Shown here in pieces: positions 29,879 through 40,127 of a stretch of DNA of 64,000 nucleotides. The stretch spans positions 705,646-769,645 of the forward strand of contig NZ_SMGQ01000011.1 of NCBI RefSeq assembly GCF_004339095.1, in the 5' to 3' direction. The position numbers were made by a program, and so were the translations under genes. Positions within the stretch are counted from its first letter, which is position 1, and each line of letters opens with the position of its first letter. Below the pieces are notes generated by a model. It was not told where the DNA came from, searched no databases, and saw only the letters and a list, made by a program, of their open reading frames with translations. Source of the stretch: Natranaerovirga hydrolytica. GTDB lineage: Bacteria > Bacillota > Clostridia > Lachnospirales > DSM-24629.

Positions 29879-29928
29879 TTCTTCCTCCATTTTAAAATAT
29901 AATTGGTGCGAGTTACCTATGTATATTG

Positions 29929-29957
29929 ATAGTACCAAATTTATTTTTTATTTACAA
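29929..29957 (-). promoter_or_regulatory. promoter for the SLH glycosidase gene
   Basis: Minus-strand TTGTAA (29952-29957) and TACTAT (29929-29934) with a 17-base spacer, about 50 bases before the chosen ATG at 29878. The longer alternative start at 29938 would lie upstream of this -10, which supports the shorter protein. Confidence 0.6.
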
Positions 29958-30019
29958 TATCTTTAATAGAACCTTAATAAAACAGTTTTTATGGAATTTT
30001 CTGTCATTTATTCATAAAT

Positions 30020-30053
30020 AATAAACCATTTATGTGCACATAAACGGTTTATT
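30020..30053 (-). terminator. terminator of the DUF1015 gene
   Basis: A 17-bp near-perfect stem, AATAAACCGTTTATGTG with its complement (one G-T pair), almost no loop, starting 6 bases after the stop codon. Confidence 0.7.
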
Positions 30054-30058
30054 GTTCT

Positions 30059-31306
30059 TTAATCTTCTAATGTGTTGATAAAAATACCACTTCTTAATTT
30101 GGGTTCAAACCAAGTTGATTTTGGTGGCATAAGTTTGTTAACATCTGCCACTTGAAATAATTCTTCAATAGAGGTTGGGTACATAGAAAATGCTATATAC
30201 ATGTCATTAGCAACTCTTTTTTCTAATTCTCCTAAGCCTCTAATGCCACCCACAAAATCAATTCTATCATCCACTCTTGGGTCTTTAATATTGAGTATTG
30301 GGTCTAACAAGTAATCTTGTAATAAAGAAACGTCTAAACTTTTGACTGGATCCTTATCATCTACCAATGCTTTATGAATAGATAGTTTATACCAATTATT
30401 ATTCAAATACATTCCAAAAGTTTCTTTTGATTCTGGTTGAAAAGGCTTTTGACCAATTAATTCAACATCAAATGATTCTTTAATTTTTTCAAAAAATGAT
30501 TCTTCACTGTAACCATTCAAGTCTTTTACAACACGATTATATGGTAATACCATCAATTCATCATCTGAAAAAATAACCGATAAGAAATAATTGAAATTTT
30601 CTTTTCCTGTATAATTTGGATTTTGTGCCCTTCTTTTCAGACCCACTTTTACTGCTGAAGCTGTTCTATGATGTCCATCGGCTATATAGGTGTTTTGAAT
30701 GGTTTCAAAGGTGCTTTGAATGGTTTGTATTTTCTCTTTATCTTTAATAACCCATACCGTATGACCTATATGATCATCTGAAACGAAGTCATAAACGGGC
30801 TGAGTATGCTCTATAATTTCATTTATAATATCTTTTACCACTTGGTTAGAACGGTAAGCCAAAAAAATAGGTCCTGTTTGCGCATTACAATAATCCACAT
30901 GGTTAATCCTATCTTTTTCTTTTGCTTCTCTTGTTTTTTCGTGTTTTTTGATAATATCATTTTCATAATCATCGATGGAGGAGCATGCCACTAATCCTCT
31001 TTGCTTTCTACCATCCATAGTCAACTGATAAATATAAAAATAAGCTTCTTCATCTCTTACAAATACACCTGAATCTATCATGTCATTCAGTGTATCTCTT
31101 GCTTTTAAATAAACTTGTTCGTCATAAGTACTGACTTGATCGTCTAATTGTACTTCTGCTCTATCTATTTTCAGAAATGAATTGGGCTGTTTTTGTACAA
31201 TTGCTTTTGCTTCTTCTCTATTCACCACATCATATGGCAATGCTGCCACATTTTTCACTTCTTCTTGTGTCGGTCTAACGGCTGAAAAAGGTACGATTGT
31301 TGCCAT
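30059..31306 (-). CDS. DUF1015 family protein near serine-synthesis genes
   Basis: Soluble protein of 415 residues, full length for DUF1015. It starts MATIVPFSAVRPTQEEV and has the family hallmark YIADGHHRTASAVKVG near residue 210, a ParB-like DGHHR motif. A similar motif is used by ParB-fold free-serine kinases. Function of this family is not settled. It lies 21 bases downstream of a soluble chemoreceptor gene and in the same direction as serC-serA, an association that suggests a role in serine or phosphoserine metabolism. That role is inference only. Confidence 0.85.
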   Translation of the reverse strand: MATIVPFSAVRPTQEEVKNVAALPYDVVNREEAKAIVQKQPNSFLKIDRAEVQLDDQVSTYDEQVYLKARDTLNDMIDSGVFVRDEEAYFYIYQLTMDGRKQRGLVACSSIDDYENDIIKKHEKTREAKEKDRINHVDYCNAQTGPIFLAYRSNQVVKDIINEIIEHTQPVYDFVSDDHIGHTVWVIKDKEKIQTIQSTFETIQNTYIADGHHRTASAVKVGLKRRAQNPNYTGKENFNYFLSVIFSDDELMVLPYNRVVKDLNGYSEESFFEKIKESFDVELIGQKPFQPESKETFGMYLNNNWYKLSIHKALVDDKDPVKSLDVSLLQDYLLDPILNIKDPRVDDRIDFVGGIRGLGELEKRVANDMYIAFSMYPTSIEELFQVADVNKLMPPKSTWFEPKLRSGIFINTLED

Positions 31307-31326
31307 TTTATATTCCTCCTATAAAA

Positions 31327-32727
31327 TTATTCCATTGTAGTGATTAATGTATCAATATTACTAAGTAATTTATTTAATGGTTCGTGCATTTTTTGGTAAC
31401 TTAATTTTGCCTGTTCAACATTGCCATTATCATAAGCTTTTATACTTGCTTCTGCCAACTTATGCAATTCATTATGACTTTGCTCTATTGTGTGATAAGC
31501 ATTGGAACTTTTAATCTTTTCATCATTAATCTTATAAAACCATGTGCCCAATTTACAAGCTTTTGGATTGTTCATTTTTTCAAGTTGAAGGGTTTCAAAA
31601 CCAAGTATCATATTATGTATTCTATAAACAAACATAACATGGTCTGTTTTATAAATTTCACTCCACTCTTTTAATGATAAGTAGGGTGTAAATCTTGCTA
31701 ATCGTCCTCTTACTTTATCAATTAATCGGCTCATTTGGAAAATCAGACGGCCTGTATCATTACAATATCCATCTAATAATTTTGCTTCTTCAGATAATCC
31801 TGTCATTTCTTCTGAGATGGTGTCCATTACAGTATCTTGTTCTACTAAAGTATTGGCTACTTTTGCAATTGTATCATTAATTTGTCCTAAGTAATTATTT
31901 ATATTAACAACTGAATCAACAGATTCTTCAACTAAATTGGTACCATTTTCAAGTTGTTCTGATGATGTATTCATATCTTCTACTAAGTATTCTATATCGT
32001 TTTGTAATGCTTTGATAATTTCTTCAATGTCTATTGCACTGCTTTTCGTGTTTTCCGATAAATTCCTCACTTCATCTGCAACCACAGCAAACCCTAATCC
32101 ATGTTCTCCTGCTCTTGCTGCTTCAATGCTGGCATTTAAAGATAATAAATTGGTTTGTTCGGCTATGCTTTTTACTACGTCTATTATCTTTGTAATGGAT
32201 TGCATTTTTTCATTGAAATCATCAATTTTTTTGCTAACATTTTGAATACTATCTGAGGACTGTTTAACAAAATCTATAGAATTTTTTATGCCATCTACGG
32301 TTTTAGTAGAGGCTTCATAACTTTCATCAGTGAATTCTGCAATTTTTTGAGTACTATTGCTTACCTCTTCAATAGATGCTTTTAACTCTTCACTGCTGCT
32401 TACCATATTTTCTAAACTTTCATTTTGTGTGTTAACACTTGTCAGCATATCTGAAACCACATCAATTTCTATAGATTGATTAACGGTATCATTTAATTCC
32501 TTAATCACCTTATTACTATTAAATTTTTGAAGCATTTGATTAAAAACCGCACCTAATTCTTCATTTTCAAATTGATTCTCATCAATATAAAATGATTCAC
32601 TGCTTTTAAATAATCTTTCATTAATGTCCTTCATAATCTCAATGATTAATTGAACATCTTGACTATCATTCTTTTTACTTTCTTTTTTTACTGTCATATC
32701 ATTGTTTTTTTTCTTGAACTTTACCAT
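31327..32727 (-). CDS. soluble methyl-accepting protein with C-terminal CZB domain
   Basis: Cytoplasmic chemoreceptor of 466 residues; no transmembrane helix or HAMP. The coiled-coil signalling region spans about 100-330, with the tip sequence [19 protein letters not shown] and [14 protein letters not shown]. The C-terminus (about 345-460) is a chemoreceptor zinc-binding (CZB) domain. Its pattern of [11 protein letters not shown], then CKLGTWFY, then H-E-L-H supplies the expected His3Cys ligands. CZB receptors are known to sense zinc or hypochlorous acid. It has its own promoter and ends 21 bases before DUF1015, so the pair may be cotranscribed. Confidence 0.9.
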   Translation of the reverse strand: MVKFKKKNNDMTVKKESKKNDSQDVQLIIEIMKDINERLFKSSESFYIDENQFENEELGAVFNQMLQKFNSNKVIKELNDTVNQSIEIDVVSDMLTSVNTQNESLENMVSSSEELKASIEEVSNSTQKIAEFTDESYEASTKTVDGIKNSIDFVKQSSDSIQNVSKKIDDFNEKMQSITKIIDVVKSIAEQTNLLSLNASIEAARAGEHGLGFAVVADEVRNLSENTKSSAIDIEEIIKALQNDIEYLVEDMNTSSEQLENGTNLVEESVDSVVNINNYLGQINDTIAKVANTLVEQDTVMDTISEEMTGLSEEAKLLDGYCNDTGRLIFQMSRLIDKVRGRLARFTPYLSLKEWSEIYKTDHVMFVYRIHNMILGFETLQLEKMNNPKACKLGTWFYKINDEKIKSSNAYHTIEQSHNELHKLAEASIKAYDNGNVEQAKLSYQKMHEPLNKLLSNIDTLITTME

Positions 32728-32751
32728 TTACCTTCACCCTCCAGTTATTTG

Positions 32752-32779
32752 ATTATGCTACACTTTTAACCCATTGCAA
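32752..32779 (-). promoter_or_regulatory. probable promoter for the CZB receptor gene
   Basis: Minus-strand TTGCAA (32774-32779) and CATAAT (32752-32757) with a 16-base spacer, about 20 bases before the AACTGGAGGGTGA ribosome-site region. Confidence 0.5.
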
Positions 32780-32822
32780 CTTTGTTTTTACAATTTATTA
32801 CATTTTTCGTAGTTCAGTTTTT

Positions 32823-32865
32823 AAAAAAACTGCCTAATAAAACCGTTCTTATCTATTAGGCAGTT
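32823..32865 (-). terminator. terminator of the serC-serA operon
   Basis: Minus-strand 12-bp stem AACTGCCTAATA / TATTAGGCAGTT with a 14-base loop and a run of T after it, 6 bases past the serA stop. It separates serA from the downstream receptor gene. Confidence 0.85.
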
Positions 32866-32870
32866 CTGAT

Positions 32871-34034
32871 TTACTTAATAACCCTTACTTTTACTATACC
32901 TTCTATTGATTCTAATTTTTTAACGGTGTCATCTGTAATATCACTTTCTAAATCAATTAAAGTATAAGCCCATTTGTCTTTACTTTTATTAACCATGTCT
33001 ATGATATTTATATTATTATTTGCAAGAAGGGTTGTTATTTGTCCAACCATATTGGTTACATTTTGGTGATTAATAGCCAATCTAGCTGGTGCTTGACAAA
33101 TGCCTAAGCTGCATTGAGGATAATTAACTGAATTGGTTATATTACCATTTTCAAGATAATCTTTTATTTGTAATACTGCCATAATTGCACAGTTATCTTC
33201 TGATTCTGGAGTTGATGCACCTAAATGAGGGATTGTAATAACATTGTCCATTGCAGCTACTTTTTCATTTGGAAAATCCGTTACATATTGAGCTACTTTT
33301 CCATTTTTAATTGCAATCTCCATGTCATCATCATTAACCAATTCACCTCTTGAAAGATTGATGATTCTTACACCTTCTTTCATTTTATCAAAGGCTTCAC
33401 AATTAAGCATACCTTTTGTTGCATCAATAGCTGGGACATGAATAGAAATATAATCTGCTTGTGTATATATTTCATCTAAACTCACTGCTCTTTTCACTTC
33501 TGTTGATAATCCCCAAGCACCTTCTACTGAGATAAATGGATCATAACCTAATACTTCCATACCTAAAGCTGATGCAGCATTTGCAACCATTGCACCGATT
33601 GCACCTAAACCAATAACACCTATTTTTTTACCCATAATTTCAGGGCCTGCAAATTGCTTTTTGTTTTTTTCTACTTTTTGAGGAATATCACTTTCTTCTG
33701 CAATACTTTTTACCCAATTAACCCCACCTAATAAATCCCGAGATGACATTAATAAGCTGGCAAGAACTAATTCTTTAACACCATTGGCATTGGCTCCTGG
33801 TGTATTAAATACAACAATACCTTTTTCTGCACACTTTTCCAAAGGAATATTATTGACCCCTGCTCCTGCTCGACCAATAGCTTTTAAAGTTGAAGGCATT
33901 TCGTAGTCATGCATTTTAAAACTTCTAACCAAAAGGGCATCTACATCATTTTCTTCAACCACTTGATACTTATCTTGCTCTAATAGTTCTAACCCTAGTT
34001 TTGAAATTGGGTTAAGACAACTAATTTTTTGCAT
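32871..34034 (-). CDS. serA: D-3-phosphoglycerate dehydrogenase
   Basis: First step of serine synthesis: NAD-dependent oxidation of 3-phosphoglycerate. The 387 residues form the short type with one ACT domain. The NAD-binding motif is VIGLGAIGAMVANAASALGM with the acidic GYDPF after it. The catalytic Arg is in INLSRGELV and the His in IPHLGASTPESEDNC. The C-terminal ACT domain (about 315-387) suggests feedback by serine. Second gene after serC, 17-base gap. Confidence 0.96.
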   Translation of the reverse strand: MQKISCLNPISKLGLELLEQDKYQVVEENDVDALLVRSFKMHDYEMPSTLKAIGRAGAGVNNIPLEKCAEKGIVVFNTPGANANGVKELVLASLLMSSRDLLGGVNWVKSIAEESDIPQKVEKNKKQFAGPEIMGKKIGVIGLGAIGAMVANAASALGMEVLGYDPFISVEGAWGLSTEVKRAVSLDEIYTQADYISIHVPAIDATKGMLNCEAFDKMKEGVRIINLSRGELVNDDDMEIAIKNGKVAQYVTDFPNEKVAAMDNVITIPHLGASTPESEDNCAIMAVLQIKDYLENGNITNSVNYPQCSLGICQAPARLAINHQNVTNMVGQITTLLANNNINIIDMVNKSKDKWAYTLIDLESDITDDTVKKLESIEGIVKVRVIK

Positions 34035-34051
34035 AATTCTCCCACCTTTTA

Positions 34052-35137
34052 CTAATTTTTATTTGCTGTTTCAAATTCTTTCATAAATGCTACTAATTTT
34101 TCTACACCTTCTGTTGGCATTGAGTTATATATACTTGCTCTCATACCACCAACAGATCTATGTCCTTTTAAATTTACAAAGCCTTTTGTTTCAGCTTCTT
34201 TTATAAATTGAGCATTTAATTCGTCAGTAGGTAATATAAAAGGTATATTCATTAAAGATCTATCTTTTACTTCTGCCGTACCTGAGAACAATTCACTTTC
34301 ATCTAAGTAATTGTATAGTATATTGGCTTTTTCTATATTTATTTTTTCCATAGCAGTAATACCGCCTTTTTCTTTTATCCACTTAAATACTAATCCAGCA
34401 ATATATATACTATAAGTAGGAGGTGTATTAAATAAAGAATCTGATTTTTCATGGGTTTTATAATTTAACATGGTTGGAACAGAGTCATCTGCTTTTCCAA
34501 TTAAATCTTCACGAATAATAACAATGGTAACACCTGCTGGTCCAATATTTTTTTGCGCTCCTGCAAAAATAATACCATAATCCGATACATTAATTTTTTC
34601 AGATAAAATATTAGAAGACATATCTGCCACTAATGGTTTATCTCCCACTTCAGGTAATTTTGTAAAACGGGTTCCATATATTGTGTTGTTACTTGTAATA
34701 TAAACATAATCGGCTTCTTCAGAAAAATCTAAAGAATCTACGTCTGGTATATAATTAAATGTACTTTCTTCAGAAGATGCTTTAACAACAACTTCGCCAA
34801 ATTTTTTAGCTTCAGCTATAGCTTTTTTTGACCAAGCACCTGTATTCATCATAAGTACTTTTTTCTTATCTGTCATTAAGTTTAATGGGATCATAGCAAA
34901 TTGTAATGATGCCCCACCTTGTAAAAATAATACTTTGTAATTATCTGGTATTTCCATTATATCTCTTAAATCTTGTTCTGCTGTTTTTATTATGTTGTCA
35001 AAAGCTTTTGAACGATGACTCATTTCCATAACCGACATTCCTGTACCACCGTAATTAAGCATCTCTTTTGATGCTTGTTCTAGCACTTCCTCAGGTAATG
35101 TAGCTGGTCCTGCTGAAAAATTATAAACTCGATTCAT
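34052..35137 (-). CDS. serC: phosphoserine aminotransferase
   Basis: PLP enzyme (361 residues) converting 3-phosphohydroxypyruvate and glutamate to phosphoserine. It starts RVYNFSAGPATLPEEVLEQA, the standard SerC start. The PLP Lys is in IFAGAQKNIGPAG and the phosphate/PLP contacts in NNTIYGT. The C-terminal GHRSVGGMRASIYNSMP is intact. A strong ribosome site (AAGGAGG) and promoter precede it. No serB gene is found in the window. Confidence 0.97.
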   Translation of the reverse strand: MNRVYNFSAGPATLPEEVLEQASKEMLNYGGTGMSVMEMSHRSKAFDNIIKTAEQDLRDIMEIPDNYKVLFLQGGASLQFAMIPLNLMTDKKKVLMMNTGAWSKKAIAEAKKFGEVVVKASSEESTFNYIPDVDSLDFSEEADYVYITSNNTIYGTRFTKLPEVGDKPLVADMSSNILSEKINVSDYGIIFAGAQKNIGPAGVTIVIIREDLIGKADDSVPTMLNYKTHEKSDSLFNTPPTYSIYIAGLVFKWIKEKGGITAMEKINIEKANILYNYLDESELFSGTAEVKDRSLMNIPFILPTDELNAQFIKEAETKGFVNLKGHRSVGGMRASIYNSMPTEGVEKLVAFMKEFETANKN

Positions 35138-35174
35138 TAAAATACCTCCTTATATTGTTAAACATATCAATTTT

Positions 35175-35203
35175 ATGATAAACGATTACCATAAATTAGT
35201 CAA
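35175..35203 (-). promoter_or_regulatory. near-consensus promoter for serC-serA
   Basis: Minus-strand TTGACT (35198-35203) and TATCAT (35175-35180) with a 17-base spacer, giving a leader of about 30 bases. The structured repeat further upstream is thus outside the transcript. Confidence 0.75.
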
Positions 35204-35248
35204 TAGTTCTGGTTTTTTCGTTAAACATTTAACTATTTAATGATTAAA

Positions 35249-35366
35249 ATGAAAATGTAATTTGAACATTACATTTTCATAAGTAACCCGTATAACGACT
35301 GGGCTAAAAGGGTCACAGGTTCATATATAGCCAACTTCTTTATCAACAGAACGTTGGTTATATATG
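35249..35366 (+). repeat. structured intergenic repeat, divergent copy (three hairpins)
   Basis: The 325-base gap between ilvB and serC holds three consecutive inverted repeats. ATGAAAATGTAAT pairs with ATTACATTTTCAT (35249-35280). AACC pairs with GGTT (35285-35321) around CCC/GGG. CATATATAGCCAAC pairs with GTTGGTTATATATG (35322-35366). The first begins ATGAAAATGTAATTTG, much like ATGAAAGTCTAATTTG in the argG-leader copies, and the second keeps the AACC/GGTT closing pair. The rest of the gap is AT-rich and holds only the serC promoter. Confidence 0.5.
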
Positions 35367-35462
35367 ATAAGGCCTATGTTTTTACTATTATGTTCTTTTA
35401 ATTTATATCTTTAATTATTATATTTTATTATAATGTATTAATACTTTATAATAAATAAAACT

Positions 35463-37127
35463 TTAGTCACCTAACATAATATTATCAATTGCTGCACCTG
35501 GAGCAACCATTGGCCACACTTTGTCGTCTTTATCAATCTCACAATTAATAATAACTGGTCTTCTTTCTTCAATGGCTTTTTTAAGGGTCTCTTCTACTTC
35601 TTCTTTTTTTGTTACATTAAACCCAACTGCTCCAAATGATTCAGCTAACTTAACATAGTCAATGTCTTGATCTAATGTAGTATAAGAATACCTTTCACCA
35701 TAAAATAATGTTTGCCATTGTCTTACCATACCTAATACATGATTGTTCATAATTAGAACAATTAAAGGCAACTTATAACGAACAGCTGTAATGATTTCAT
35801 TTAAATTCATTCTAAAACTTCCATCACCTGCAATATTAACAACTATTTTATCTGGATTACCTACTTGTGCACCAATACAAGCCCCTAAACCATATCCCAT
35901 AGTACCTAATCCACCTGAAGATAGAAATGTTTTTGGTTTATTGTATTTGTAATATTGAGCTGCCCACATTTGATGCTGTCCAACTTCTGTTGTGATAATG
36001 GCTTCACCTTTTGTTACATCATATAGCTTTTCTATGACATATTGAGCGGATAAAATATCATCATTATATTTTAAAGCGTGCTTTATTTTTAAAGTTTCTA
36101 TTTCTTCTATCCATTCTTTTCTTTTCATTTCCTCTAATTGGCTGTTTAATTTCTTTAAAACTACTTGTACATCACCAATAATATGACGGTAAGTCATAAT
36201 GTTCTTGTTAACCTCTGCAGGGTCTATATCAATGTGTAAGATCTTTGCATTTTTAGCAAAACTATCTGCTTTACCAATAACACGATCTCCAAATCTAGCG
36301 CCTATTACAATTAATAAATCACTTTTTGTTACACCAATATTAGACGCTTTACTGCCATGCATCCCTACCATACCTGTGTACAATGGGTGTTCTCCTGGAA
36401 ATCCACCTTTTCCCATCAAACTACAGGCAACGGGTGCTTTTATGGTCTGAGCAAATTGTATCAGTTCTTCTGATGCATTAGAGGTAACAACACCACCTCC
36501 TGCATAAATAAACGGTCTTTTTGATTCATTTATTAATGCAAGTGCTTCATCTAATGATGTTGAATCTTTGATTTCTTCTCTTTTTTCTACTTTCTGTGGC
36601 ACTTTTTTTACATACTCTGTTTTATTGATGGTTATATCTTTTGGAATATCTATCAACACAGGTCCTGGTCTACCTTCCTGTGCAAGATAAAAAGCTTCTC
36701 TAATGGTATCTGCTAAATCATCAATGTCCTTAACAATATAATTGTGCTTGGTTATAGGCATTGTAATACCTGCAATATCCACTTCTTGGAAACTGTCTTT
36801 ACCTAATAAAGCCACTGGAACATTACCCGTAATTGCCACCATAGGTACAGAATCCATATAGGCTGTTGCAATACCTGTTACTAGATTAGTTGCACCAGGT
36901 CCAGATGTTGCAACCACAACACCTACTTTGCCTGTTGATCTTGCATAACCATCTGCCGCATGAGATGCACCTTGTTCATGAGATGTTAATACATGATTAA
37001 TATGCTCGCTATTTTTATACAATTCATCATATATATTTAGAACCGCTCCACCAGGGTATCCAAATATTGTATCTACTTTTTGTTCTTTTAAACACTCGAC
37101 TAATATTTGTGCACCTGTTAATAACAC
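35463..37127 (-). CDS. ilvB: acetolactate synthase large subunit
   Basis: ThDP enzyme for the first common step of valine, leucine and isoleucine synthesis. It has 554 residues from the GTG at 37127, which is 8 bases after AGGAG; a GTG 9 bases further upstream overlaps that site. Motifs are IFGYPGGAVLNIYDEL, the ThDP-activating Glu in TSHEQGASHAADGYAR, the QEVD FAD/substrate segment, and the GDGSFRMNLNE ThDP-Mg motif. Last gene of the branched-chain operon, 7 kb from its regulatory subunit ilvN, which is unusual. It is separated from ilvD by 143 bases containing a strong hairpin. Confidence 0.96.
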   Translation of the reverse strand: MLLTGAQILVECLKEQKVDTIFGYPGGAVLNIYDELYKNSEHINHVLTSHEQGASHAADGYARSTGKVGVVVATSGPGATNLVTGIATAYMDSVPMVAITGNVPVALLGKDSFQEVDIAGITMPITKHNYIVKDIDDLADTIREAFYLAQEGRPGPVLIDIPKDITINKTEYVKKVPQKVEKREEIKDSTSLDEALALINESKRPFIYAGGGVVTSNASEELIQFAQTIKAPVACSLMGKGGFPGEHPLYTGMVGMHGSKASNIGVTKSDLLIVIGARFGDRVIGKADSFAKNAKILHIDIDPAEVNKNIMTYRHIIGDVQVVLKKLNSQLEEMKRKEWIEEIETLKIKHALKYNDDILSAQYVIEKLYDVTKGEAIITTEVGQHQMWAAQYYKYNKPKTFLSSGGLGTMGYGLGACIGAQVGNPDKIVVNIAGDGSFRMNLNEIITAVRYKLPLIVLIMNNHVLGMVRQWQTLFYGERYSYTTLDQDIDYVKLAESFGAVGFNVTKKEEVEETLKKAIEERRPVIINCEIDKDDKVWPMVAPGAAIDNIMLGD

Positions 37128-37172
37128 AAGTATCACTCCTTTCTATCTTTATATTAGGAAAGTCGTAAAAAT

Positions 37173-37215
37173 AAGCAGGAAAGTTTCTTTGATTTGAAAG
37201 TAAACTTTCCTGCAT
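37173..37215 (-). promoter_or_regulatory. strong hairpin between ilvD and ilvB
   Basis: GCAGGAAAGTTT pairs perfectly with AAACTTTCCTGC around a 15-base loop. On the minus strand it is followed by TTATTTTTA, so it could be a terminator, attenuator or processing site that lowers ilvB expression relative to the upstream genes. Confidence 0.5.
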
Positions 37216-37270
37216 TTTGGATCAATTCATAAGGAAAGCTATCTGTTATAATAATCTCTTCCTATAGTTA

Positions 37271-38947
37271 TTATAGTTCTGGCACTTTTAATACAGCACC
37301 AGTATTTGCGGAAGTAACCAAAGCAGCATACCTTACCAAATAACCTTTATCAATTTTTGGACTTCTAGGTTGCCATTGTGATTTTCTTCTTGATAATTCT
37401 TCATCGTCTACTTCTAATTTTATGCTGTATTTTGGAATGTTAATAGAAATAATATCGCCTTCTTCTACAAGTCCTATTGGTCCACCTAATGCTGCTTCTG
37501 GTGATACATGACCTATGGAAGCACCTTTTGTCGCACCACTAAATCTTCCATCAGTAATTAATGCAACTTGCTTATCTAGTCCCATACCTGCAAGAGCAGA
37601 AGTAGGTGATAGCATTTCTCGCATACCTGGACCACCTTTTGGTCCTTCGTAACGAATAACAACAACATCTCCTGCTTTGATTTTGCCATCCATGATGGCT
37701 TTGATTGTATCTTCTTCGCTCTCAAAAACTCTAGCAGGCCCTGTATGTTCTAACATTTCTTTTTCTACTGCTGAACGTTTTACCACACATCCATCAGGTG
37801 CTAAATTCCCTTTTAATACTGCAATACCACCTGTTTGACTATATGGGTTGTCGATTTCTCTAATGACTTCTTTATTTTTATTAACACTACTTGTTAAATT
37901 GTCTTTAATTGTTTTGCCTGTTACAGTCATTAAATCAAGGTTTAATAATTCTTTCTTGCTTAACTCCTTCATAACGGCTAAAACACCACCTGCTTCATAT
38001 AAATCTTGTATATGATGGTGTCCAGCTGGACTTAATTTACACAAGTTAGGTGTGTTTTCACTAATTTCATTGGCTTTATCTAAACTAATGGTTATACCTG
38101 CTTCATGTGCTATTGCTGGTAGATGTAACATACTGTTAGTACTACAACCAAGAGCCATATCTACCGTTAAAGCATTATCAAAAGCTTCTTCTGTCATAAT
38201 GTCTTTTGGACGAATATTTTTTGCTAACATATCCATTACAGCCATACCTGCTTTTTTTGCTAAACGGACTCTTTCAGAATATACTGCTGGTATGGTACCA
38301 TTCCCTGGTAATCCCATACCCAGTACTTCTGTTAAACAGTTCATACTGTTAGCTGTAAACATACCTGAACAAGAACCACAAGTTGGACACGCTTTTTCTT
38401 CGTATTCGTATAATTCTTCATCTGTCATTTTTCCTGAAGCAACCGAACCTACTGCTTCAAATACAGAAGACAAACTAATGTCATTTTCATTAATATTAAC
38501 ATTACCTGCAAGCATTGCACCACCACTAACGATAACCGTTGGAATGTTAATACGTGCTGCTGCCATTAACATAGCTGGTACATTTTTATCACAGTTAGGA
38601 ATCATAACCAATGCGTCAAAACCATGGGCATAAGCCATTGCTTCTACTGAATCGGCAATCAATTCTCTTGTTACCAAAGAATAATGCATCCCTTTATGTC
38701 CCATTGCAATACCATCGCAAACTGCTATAGCTGGGAACTCCATCGGGGTTCCGCCGCCAATGATAACACCTTTTTTAACAGCTTCTACAATTGTATCTAA
38801 GTGTATATGTCCAGGAACCACATCATTTTGTGAATTGACAATACCAATAAGTGGTTTTTTTATTTCTTCATCTGTATATCCCATAGCTTTAAATAATGAT
38901 CTATGAGGTGCTCTTCCAACGCCTTCTTTTACTGATTGACTTGACAT
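37271..38947 (-). CDS. ilvD: dihydroxy-acid dehydratase
   Basis: Fe-S dehydratase of the valine/isoleucine pathway (558 residues, family length). Cluster-binding Cys residues are visible in [13 protein letters not shown] and in [19 protein letters not shown]; a further conserved Cys is in [11 protein letters not shown]. The C-terminal [24 protein letters not shown] segment ([10 protein letters not shown] here) is intact. 39 bases after leuB. Confidence 0.97.
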   Translation of the reverse strand: MSSQSVKEGVGRAPHRSLFKAMGYTDEEIKKPLIGIVNSQNDVVPGHIHLDTIVEAVKKGVIIGGGTPMEFPAIAVCDGIAMGHKGMHYSLVTRELIADSVEAMAYAHGFDALVMIPNCDKNVPAMLMAAARINIPTVIVSGGAMLAGNVNINENDISLSSVFEAVGSVASGKMTDEELYEYEEKACPTCGSCSGMFTANSMNCLTEVLGMGLPGNGTIPAVYSERVRLAKKAGMAVMDMLAKNIRPKDIMTEEAFDNALTVDMALGCSTNSMLHLPAIAHEAGITISLDKANEISENTPNLCKLSPAGHHHIQDLYEAGGVLAVMKELSKKELLNLDLMTVTGKTIKDNLTSSVNKNKEVIREIDNPYSQTGGIAVLKGNLAPDGCVVKRSAVEKEMLEHTGPARVFESEEDTIKAIMDGKIKAGDVVVIRYEGPKGGPGMREMLSPTSALAGMGLDKQVALITDGRFSGATKGASIGHVSPEAALGGPIGLVEEGDIISINIPKYSIKLEVDDEELSRRKSQWQPRSPKIDKGYLVRYAALVTSANTGAVLKVPEL

Positions 38948-38986
38948 ATTCTCACCTTCTAATTTATTAAACTATTTTACAAGTTA

Positions 38987-40054
38987 CTATTTTTGAATTT
39001 CTTGTACGATTAAGTCACCCATTTCATTCGTACCTACACTTTGTTCTCCTGTACCCACAATATCTTTTGTTCTATAGCCTTTTGCTAATACTGATTTTAC
39101 TGCATTTTCAATTGCATCTGCTTCTTTTTCTAAGCTAAATGAATATCTTAGCATCATAGCTGTTGACAAGATTGTTGCAATAGGATTAGCAATATTTTGT
39201 CCTGCAATATCAGGTGCTGAACCATGAATTGGCTCATACATACCTACTTTACCTTCTCCTAAACTTGCTGATGGTAACATACCAATAGAGCCTGTTATCA
39301 TACTTGCTTCATCTGATAAAATATCTCCGAACATATTGCCTGTTAAGATGACATCAAATTGTTTTGGATATCTTACCAATTGCATAGCTGCATTGTCTAC
39401 ATACATATGCTCATACGTTACTTCTGGGTAATCTTTTGCTACTTCTTCAACAACTTTTCTCCATAATCTTGATGTATCTAAGATATTTGCTTTGTCTACA
39501 CTGGTTACTTTTTTATCTCTTTTCATTGCAATTTCAAATGCTTGTTTTGCAATTCTTTTAACTTCTTCTTCGCTATATTCTAATGTATCAAATGCTTTTG
39601 AGCCATCTGTTCCTCTTTTACCAAAGTAGATACCACCTGTTAACTCTCTTACACACATAATGTCTAATCCATCATCACCAATGATTTCATCTTTTAGTGG
39701 GCAAGCTGCTTTTAATTCATTAAATAACACTGCTGGTCTAAGGTTAGCAAATAACCCTAAGCCACTTCTTAATCCTAATAAAGCTTGTTCTGGACGCATT
39801 TTACCATCTAAATGATCCCATTTTGGTCCACCAACAGCTCCTAATAATACAGAGTCACTATTTTTACATTCGTCTATTGTTTTTTGTGGCAAAGGAATCC
39901 CTTCAGCATCAAGAGCTGCTCCACCTGCTAATAATTCACTATACTCAAAGGTATGTCCATAGACTTCTCCGATTTTTTCTAATACACGTTGTGCTTCTTT
40001 TATAATGTCTGGTCCGATTCCATCTCCAGGAATAACTGCAATTTTATAATTCAT
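38987..40054 (-). CDS. leuB: 3-isopropylmalate dehydrogenase
   Basis: NAD-dependent oxidative decarboxylation in leucine synthesis; in organisms with CimA it may also act on methylmalate for isoleucine. It has 355 residues from the ATG at 40054, which follows AAGGAG; an upstream in-frame start lacks a ribosome site. Motifs are [39 protein letters not shown], and the metal/substrate signature [27 protein letters not shown] in two parts. leuC and leuD, its usual partners, are not beside it. Confidence 0.96.
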   Translation of the reverse strand: MNYKIAVIPGDGIGPDIIKEAQRVLEKIGEVYGHTFEYSELLAGGAALDAEGIPLPQKTIDECKNSDSVLLGAVGGPKWDHLDGKMRPEQALLGLRSGLGLFANLRPAVLFNELKAACPLKDEIIGDDGLDIMCVRELTGGIYFGKRGTDGSKAFDTLEYSEEEVKRIAKQAFEIAMKRDKKVTSVDKANILDTSRLWRKVVEEVAKDYPEVTYEHMYVDNAAMQLVRYPKQFDVILTGNMFGDILSDEASMITGSIGMLPSASLGEGKVGMYEPIHGSAPDIAGQNIANPIATILSTAMMLRYSFSLEKEADAIENAVKSVLAKGYRTKDIVGTGEQSVGTNEMGDLIVQEIQK

Positions 40055-40127
40055 TTGTATTCTACTCCTTATCTTTTTTACAACCATAAAAGAAACGCCT
40101 CTTTTATTGTGTGTTGTTTTTTTATAA

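Noticed and set aside
35249..35366. Considered as a T-box or SAM riboswitch for serC
   Set aside because: No T-box GGTGG sequence or S-box motif, and the serC promoter at 35175-35203 is downstream of it on the minus strand.
38052..38633. 193-codon open frame on the plus strand
   Set aside because: It lies wholly antisense inside ilvD, has no ribosome site and reads as a shadow of conserved ilvD codons.
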